A stretch of DNA of 64,000 nucleotides, taken from Lysobacterales bacterium. Lineage in GTDB: Bacteria > Pseudomonadota > Gammaproteobacteria > Xanthomonadales > Xanthomonadaceae. Both the position numbers and the translations under genes were made by a program. Where the stretch lies: contig JADCRD010000001.1 of assembly GCA_014946745.1 (NCBI GenBank), positions 1,296,427 to 1,360,426 of the forward strand, read 5' to 3'. A model generated the notes under the pieces. That model worked only from the letters and a program-made list of their open reading frames with translations, ran no database searches and was not told the origin of the DNA. Shown in pieces: positions 59,728 to 64,000 of the stretch (position 1 is its first letter; each line of letters opens with the position of its first letter).

Positions 59728-60225
59728 TAGGAGTTTTCTTATCCCAGGCTCCGAATGGGCTGGCCCGAGGATTGGGCAGCGCGTTGGGCCTGCACAAGGG
59801 TGACAGGCCTGGGGTTCTCTTGGGGGCGGGGACTCAGCCGGCGGTGGGCGGCTTGGCGGAAGCAATGGCTTGCGTCGACGGCTCTCGCCGGGCCCTGCTT
59901 TCGCGGGAGGAGGCTGAGGCCAAGCAGCTGACTGGCTTCGGATTCCCTTGACGACCGGGCGTCGTGCAGCACATCCCTGAGTGTTGGAGAGAGCGCTCCG
60001 AACAGACGCTCATCCTGCGCTGCGCGTCGCCCTCTCCCGTGGGGAGAAGGGCAGGGCATTCGTGGCCTTGGGCTTTGGAAGGGATGAATGTCGTGCCGTT
60101 TCGCTTGAACTCGTGGGCGATCGGTCCGCACGGCGCCTCAACCGACGCTGCGCATCCCCTTCTCCGGTGGGGACAAGGGGTGCGCAGACGGCTGGCCGGG
60201 AATCGCCCGACCAGCCGTGTTCGGT
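59728..60225. other. Intergenic region with hairpin repeats between vgrG and fadA
   Basis: No gene seen. Two related palindromes occur: GCCCTCTCCC/GGGGAGAAGGGC at 60029-60052 and CCCCTTCTCC/GGGGACAAGGGG at 60156-60180. Each is preceded by a CTGCGCRTC word. They are of the intergenic repeat type also found at 39 and 61.5 kb. Confidence 0.6.
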
Positions 60226-61425
60226 TCAGACGGCTTCGAAGATGCCCGCAGCACCCATGCCGGTGCCGATGCACATCGTGACCATGCCGTACTTCTGCTG
60301 GCGGCGCTTGAGGCCGTGCACCAGGGTGGCCGTGCGGATCGCGCCGGTGGCTCCCAGCGGATGACCAAGCGCGATGGCGCCGCCCAGCGGGTTGATCTTG
60401 TCGGGGTTCAGGCCGAGGTCCTTGATGACTGCCAGGGCCTGCGCGGCGAATGCCTCGTTGAGCTCGATCCAGTCCAGCTGATCGGCGGTGAGGCCAGCCT
60501 GGCGCAGCACCTTCGGAATCGCTTCCTTGGGGCCGATGCCCATCACGTCAGGCTTCACGCCGGCGACGGCGAAGCCGACGAAGCGCGCCAGCGGGGTCAG
60601 ACCGTACTGCTTGATGGCCTTTTCGGACGCCAGCATCACCGCGCCGGCGCCGTCTGACATCTGCGAGCTGTTGCCGGCGGTCACCGAGCCGCCGGCGCGG
60701 AACACCGGACGCAGCTTGCCGAGCACTTCCACCGTGGTGTCCGCACGCGGACCCTCATCGTTCTCGACCAGCAGCTTCTTCAGGCGCACGGTGTTGCCGG
60801 CCAGGTCGGGCAGGCGCGAGGTGACTTCGTAGGGGCTGATCTCGGCCTTGAACTCGCCGGCCGCGATCGCCGCCATCGCTTTCTGGTGCGAGGCGTAGGC
60901 GAAGGCGTCCTGCTCGTCGCGGCTGACCTGCCACTGGCTGGCGACGTTCTCGGCGGTGATGCCCATGCCGTAGGCGATGGCGATGTTCTCGTCCTTGAAG
61001 ATCGCCGGGTTCATGGCGACCTTGTGGCCCATCATCGGCACCATGCTCATGGTTTCGGTGCCAGCGCCGATCATCAGATCGGCCTCGCCCAGGCGGATGC
61101 GGTCGGCGGCTAGGGCCACAGCCTGCAGGCCGGAGGAGCAGAAGCGGTTGATGGTCTGGGCGGAGACGCCGACCGGGAGCCCGGCCAGCAGGGCGGCGAT
61201 GCGGCCCACGTTCATGCCCTGCTCGGCCTCGGGCATGGCGCAGCCGACGACGACGTCGTCGATCTGGTTGCGGTCGATCGAGGGGGTCTGGGCCACGAGG
61301 TGGCGAAGCGCGTGGGCGAGCAGGTCATCGGGACGGGTGTTGCGGAAGACGCCCTTCGGGGCCTTGCCGACCGGCGTGCGGGTGGCGGCGACGATGTAGG
61401 CGTCCTGGATCTGGCGGTTTGACAT
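60226..61425 (-). CDS. fadA: Acetyl-CoA C-acyltransferase (beta-ketothiolase)
   Basis: 399 residues; AAGGA about 8 bases upstream of the ATG. Thiolase catalytic residues: nucleophile Cys in NRFCSSGLQAV, His in GGAIALGHPLGATGAIR, second Cys in MCIGTGMGAAGIFE; also IELNEAFAAQAL. Degradative thiolase cleaving 3-ketoacyl-CoA with CoA, last step of beta-oxidation. Downstream partner of the dehydrogenase/hydratase gene on the same strand, 304 bp away. Confidence 0.94.
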   Translation of the reverse strand: MSNRQIQDAYIVAATRTPVGKAPKGVFRNTRPDDLLAHALRHLVAQTPSIDRNQIDDVVVGCAMPEAEQGMNVGRIAALLAGLPVGVSAQTINRFCSSGLQAVALAADRIRLGEADLMIGAGTETMSMVPMMGHKVAMNPAIFKDENIAIAYGMGITAENVASQWQVSRDEQDAFAYASHQKAMAAIAAGEFKAEISPYEVTSRLPDLAGNTVRLKKLLVENDEGPRADTTVEVLGKLRPVFRAGGSVTAGNSSQMSDGAGAVMLASEKAIKQYGLTPLARFVGFAVAGVKPDVMGIGPKEAIPKVLRQAGLTADQLDWIELNEAFAAQALAVIKDLGLNPDKINPLGGAIALGHPLGATGAIRTATLVHGLKRRQQKYGMVTMCIGTGMGAAGIFEAV

Positions 61426-61532
61426 GGTCTGGATCCTTGGGTAATGGGTCGCGGTGGAAGGCGGGGATTGGGGATTCGGGATTGAGGGCGGGAGGCTTGG
61501 GGACTGAGGCGGGCTGTTCCCCCTCTCCCCAA

Positions 61533-61557
61533 CCCCTCTCCCACCAGGGGAGAGGGG
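61533..61557. repeat. Palindromic intergenic repeat between the beta-oxidation genes
   Basis: CCCCTCTCCC paired with GGGGAGAGGGG across a short loop, in a 304-bp gap (61426-61729) that holds no gene. The same gap carries scattered AATCCCCAATCCC and GGGATTGGGGATT-like words, another common intergenic repeat. The hairpin could shape the relative expression of the two genes. Confidence 0.75.
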
Positions 61558-61729
61558 CTCTAGGAGCGGCCGTTCGAGGGCTTCCTTATCCCGAGGTCTT
61601 GGGGATCGGGGTCATGCAGGGCGGGGATGCTCTGAGCCCGGTTGCCGCAAGCTCGATGCTTGCCGGCCGTTGCTCTAGCGAATCCCCAATCCCTAATCCC
61701 CAATCCCGGCTCTTAAATCCCGGCTCCAA

Positions 61730-64000
61730 TCAATTCCTCAGCGGCTTTCCGGTGGTGAGGGTGTGGCCGATGCGGGCCTGGGTTTTTTCCATCTGCGCCA
61801 GCGCGAAGAAGTGCTCGCGCTCCAGCTTGAGCAGCCAGTTCTCGTCGACCACGCTGCCGCGGTCGACTTCGCCGCCGCACAGCACGGTCGCGATACGGGT
61901 CGAGACTTCGAGATCGTGCTCGCTGATGAAGCGGCCGGACAGCATGTTGACCAGGTTCGCCTTGAAGGTGGCGACGCCGATGTCGCCGGCCACCGGCACC
62001 TTGGCGGGCAGGGCAGGGCGGTAGCCGCTCTCGGACAGCGCGGTCACCTGGGCCTTGGCCACGTGCAGCAACTCGAAGGCGTTGAACACGACGATGTCGT
62101 CCTGGCGCAGCAGGCCCATGGCCTTGGCTTCCAGCGCCGAGGTTGAGGTCTTGCCCATGGCGGTGATCTCGAAGGCCTTCTTCAGGTTGTCGAAGACGTC
62201 GCCACCGGCCTGGCCGGCGCGAACCGCCAGTTCCTTGAGACCGCCGCCCGCGGGCAGCAGGCCGACGCCGGCCTCGACCAGACCGATATAGCTCTCAAGC
62301 GCTGCCACGGTGCGTGCGGTATGCATCTGGAACTCGCAGCCGCCGCCCAGCGCCATGCCGCGTACAGCAGCCACCACCGGCACCAGCGCGTACTTGATGC
62401 GCATGCTGGTCGCCTGGAAGTTAGCGATCATCGACTCCAGCGCGTTGATGTTGCCGGCCTGAACGAAACCGGCCATGCCCTTGAGATCAGCGCCGTAGGA
62501 GAAGGGCTCGCTGTACTGCCAGATCACCAGGCCCTTGTGCTCGCGCTCGGCTCGGGCAATGGCTTCCTGCACCCCGGCCAGCACGGCGTCGCTCACCGTG
62601 TTGCCCTTGGTCAGGAAGCTGAGCACGGCGATGTCGTCGCCGCCGTCCCACAGGCGCACGGCGCCGTTCTCGAGGATCGTCTTGCCCGGCTTGGCGGTCT
62701 CGCCGAGCAGCGGGTCCGGGAACGCCTGGCGCGCGTAGACCGGATGCTTGGAGCGCGGGCTGATGCTGTTGGCGGAGGCCGAGTAGGAACCCTCGTTGCC
62801 GTGCACGCCGTCGCGGCCGTCGAAGACCCAGGCCGGCAGCGGCGCATTGCTCATGGTCTTGCCGGCGGCGATGTCCTCGCGGATCCACTCGGCGACCTGC
62901 TTCCAGCCGGCGGCCTGCCAGGTTTCGAACGGACCCTGCTTCCAGCCGTAGCCCCAGCGCATTGCGAAATCGACCTCGCGGGCGCTGTTGGAAATGTCGG
63001 CCAGGTGGTAGGCGCTGTAGTGGAACAGATCACACAGGATCGACCACACGAACTGCGCCTGCGGATCGTCGCTGGCGCGCAGCGCCCCCAGCTTCTCGCC
63101 CGGGTTCTTGATGGCGAGGATGGCCTGCACGGCATCGGATGGCTTCTCGCCGCTCGGGCGGTAGTCGCCTTTGGCGATGTCGAGCACAAGAATGTCCTTG
63201 CCCTGCTTGCGGTAGAAGCCCGCGCCGGACTTCTGGCCGAGCGCGCCGGCTTCGACCAGCTTGGCCAGCGGTGCCGGCACGACGTAATGCGCGTGCCAGG
63301 GGTCGTCCTTGAGGCTTTCGGTCAAGGTTCGGACCACGTGGCCCAGGGTGTCCAGACCGACCACGTCCGCCAGCCGGTAGGTGCCGCTTTTCGGACGACC
63401 GATGCCGGGTCCGGTCAGCGTGTCGACCACATCCAGACCGAGGCCCAGGCGCGCGGTGTGATAGAAGGTGGAAATCATCGCCATGGTGCCGACGCGGTTG
63501 GCGATGAAATTCGGGGTGTCTTTGGCGAACACCACGCCCTTGCCCAGCGTCGTGGTCAGGAAGCCTTCGAGGCCATCCAGCACGGACTGGTCGGTATGCG
63601 CGCTCGGGATCAGTTCGGCCAGATGCATGTAGCGCGGCGGATTGAAGAAATGCACGCCGCAGAAGCGGTGGCGCAGCTGCTCGGGCAGCACTTCCGACAG
63701 CGCGTTCACCGACAGGCCCGAGGTGTTGGTGGCGAAGATCGCGTGCGCGGCCACGTGCGGGGCGACCTTGGCGTAGAGGTCCTTCTTCCAGTCGATACGT
63801 TCGGCGATCGCCTCGATGATCAGATCGCAGTCGGCCAGCAGCGGCAGGTGCTGATCGTAATTGGCGGGTACCAGCGCGCCGGCCAGCTGCGGCAGCGCCA
63901 GCGGAGCCGGGGAGAGCTTGCCGAGGTTGGCGATGGCCTTGTTAGCGATGGCGCTGGGGTCACCCTCCTTCGAGGGCAGGTCGAACAGCAGGGTTTCGAC
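61730..64000 (-). CDS. 3-hydroxyacyl-CoA dehydrogenase/enoyl-CoA hydratase, FadN type (5' partial)
   Basis: 756 residues visible; the frame is open to the window edge and lacks its start. Domain order is dehydrogenase first: part of the NAD-binding domain (LADCDLIIEAIAERIDWKKD, IFATNTSGLSVNALSEVLP, HFFNPPRYMHLAELIP), C-terminal HCDH helical domains (DTPNFIANRVG, DTLTGPGIGRPKSGTYRLAD), then a crotonase domain at the C-terminus (AAVRGMALGGGCEFQMHTAR with oxyanion-hole residues, 'VEAGVGLLPAGGG'). That order is FadN-like rather than E. coli FadB. It carries out the hydration and oxidation steps of beta-oxidation. Confidence 0.92.
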   Translation of the reverse strand, partial: VETLLFDLPSKEGDPSAIANKAIANLGKLSPAPLALPQLAGALVPANYDQHLPLLADCDLIIEAIAERIDWKKDLYAKVAPHVAAHAIFATNTSGLSVNALSEVLPEQLRHRFCGVHFFNPPRYMHLAELIPSAHTDQSVLDGLEGFLTTTLGKGVVFAKDTPNFIANRVGTMAMISTFYHTARLGLGLDVVDTLTGPGIGRPKSGTYRLADVVGLDTLGHVVRTLTESLKDDPWHAHYVVPAPLAKLVEAGALGQKSGAGFYRKQGKDILVLDIAKGDYRPSGEKPSDAVQAILAIKNPGEKLGALRASDDPQAQFVWSILCDLFHYSAYHLADISNSAREVDFAMRWGYGWKQGPFETWQAAGWKQVAEWIREDIAAGKTMSNAPLPAWVFDGRDGVHGNEGSYSASANSISPRSKHPVYARQAFPDPLLGETAKPGKTILENGAVRLWDGGDDIAVLSFLTKGNTVSDAVLAGVQEAIARAEREHKGLVIWQYSEPFSYGADLKGMAGFVQAGNINALESMIANFQATSMRIKYALVPVVAAVRGMALGGGCEFQMHTARTVAALESYIGLVEAGVGLLPAGGGLKELAVRAGQAGGDVFDNLKKAFEITAMGKTSTSALEAKAMGLLRQDDIVVFNAFELLHVAKAQVTALSESGYRPALPAKVPVAGDIGVATFKANLVNMLSGRFISEHDLEVSTRIATVLCGGEVDRGSVVDENWLLKLEREHFFALAQMEKTQARIGHTLTTGKPLRN

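Overview
The window is a high-GC chromosomal segment whose gene content points to a gammaproteobacterium of the Xanthomonadales/Lysobacterales group. Evidence: secreted repeat proteins ending in an SDGFE-type tail, a TonB-dependent receptor/LacI/SSS carbohydrate locus, a GH94 phosphorylase with GPH transporter, the surE-pcm-nlpD block, and abundant short palindromic repeats of the CCCTCTCCC/GGGAGAGGG and GGTGGGTC/GACCCACC types between genes. No species can be named from the sequence.

Layout. 1-3.7 kb: two secreted FG-GAP-like repeat proteins (the first cut by the window edge). 3.7-10.6 kb: a minus-strand operon with overlapping genes, RDD - SpoIIM - DUF4129 - DUF4350 - MoxR ATPase - DUF58, a MoxR chaperone/membrane module. 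10.8-13.6 kb: a glycine-zipper lipoprotein, a cytochrome c'-like protein, an unusual LuxR-HTH/VOC fusion, and tcdA. 13.6-28.1 kb: a carbohydrate locus. One minus-strand operon (glk, CBM9-like secreted protein, GPH symporter, GH94 phosphorylase, gluconokinase) best fits uptake and phosphorolysis of cellobionic acid to glucose-1-phosphate and gluconate. Around it lie a divergent LacI regulator, an SSS symporter, a TonB-dependent receptor and a periplasmic GH3 beta-glucosidase with a LacI-type operator upstream.

28.3-44.3 kb: housekeeping genes: TatD, DUF6116, RhlE-type helicase, NlpC/P60 lipoprotein, SlyD, tRNA-Leu(CAG), rnr-rlmB, acnA, an Smr protein, surE-pcm-nlpD, a PilH-like response regulator and an AcuI/YhdH oxidoreductase. 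38.7-39.25 kb is a cluster of intergenic repeats.

44.7-59.7 kb: an accessory, rearranged type VI secretion cargo island. Reading from its promoter on the minus strand: vgrG - DUF2169 adaptor - PAAR-like DUF4150 protein - full-length rhs with an HNH/EndoVII-like C-terminal toxin - a probable immunity gene. Beyond it lies a second rhs copy (about 2.1 kb direct repeat) that is truncated at both ends and abuts an IS3-family element. Two orphan lower-GC genes on the opposite strand (a PD-(D/E)XK nuclease-like protein and a two-TM protein) are each followed by the same ~110-bp repeat. 60.2-64 kb: fatty-acid beta-oxidation genes (fadA-type thiolase and a FadN-type dehydrogenase/hydratase that runs off the right edge).
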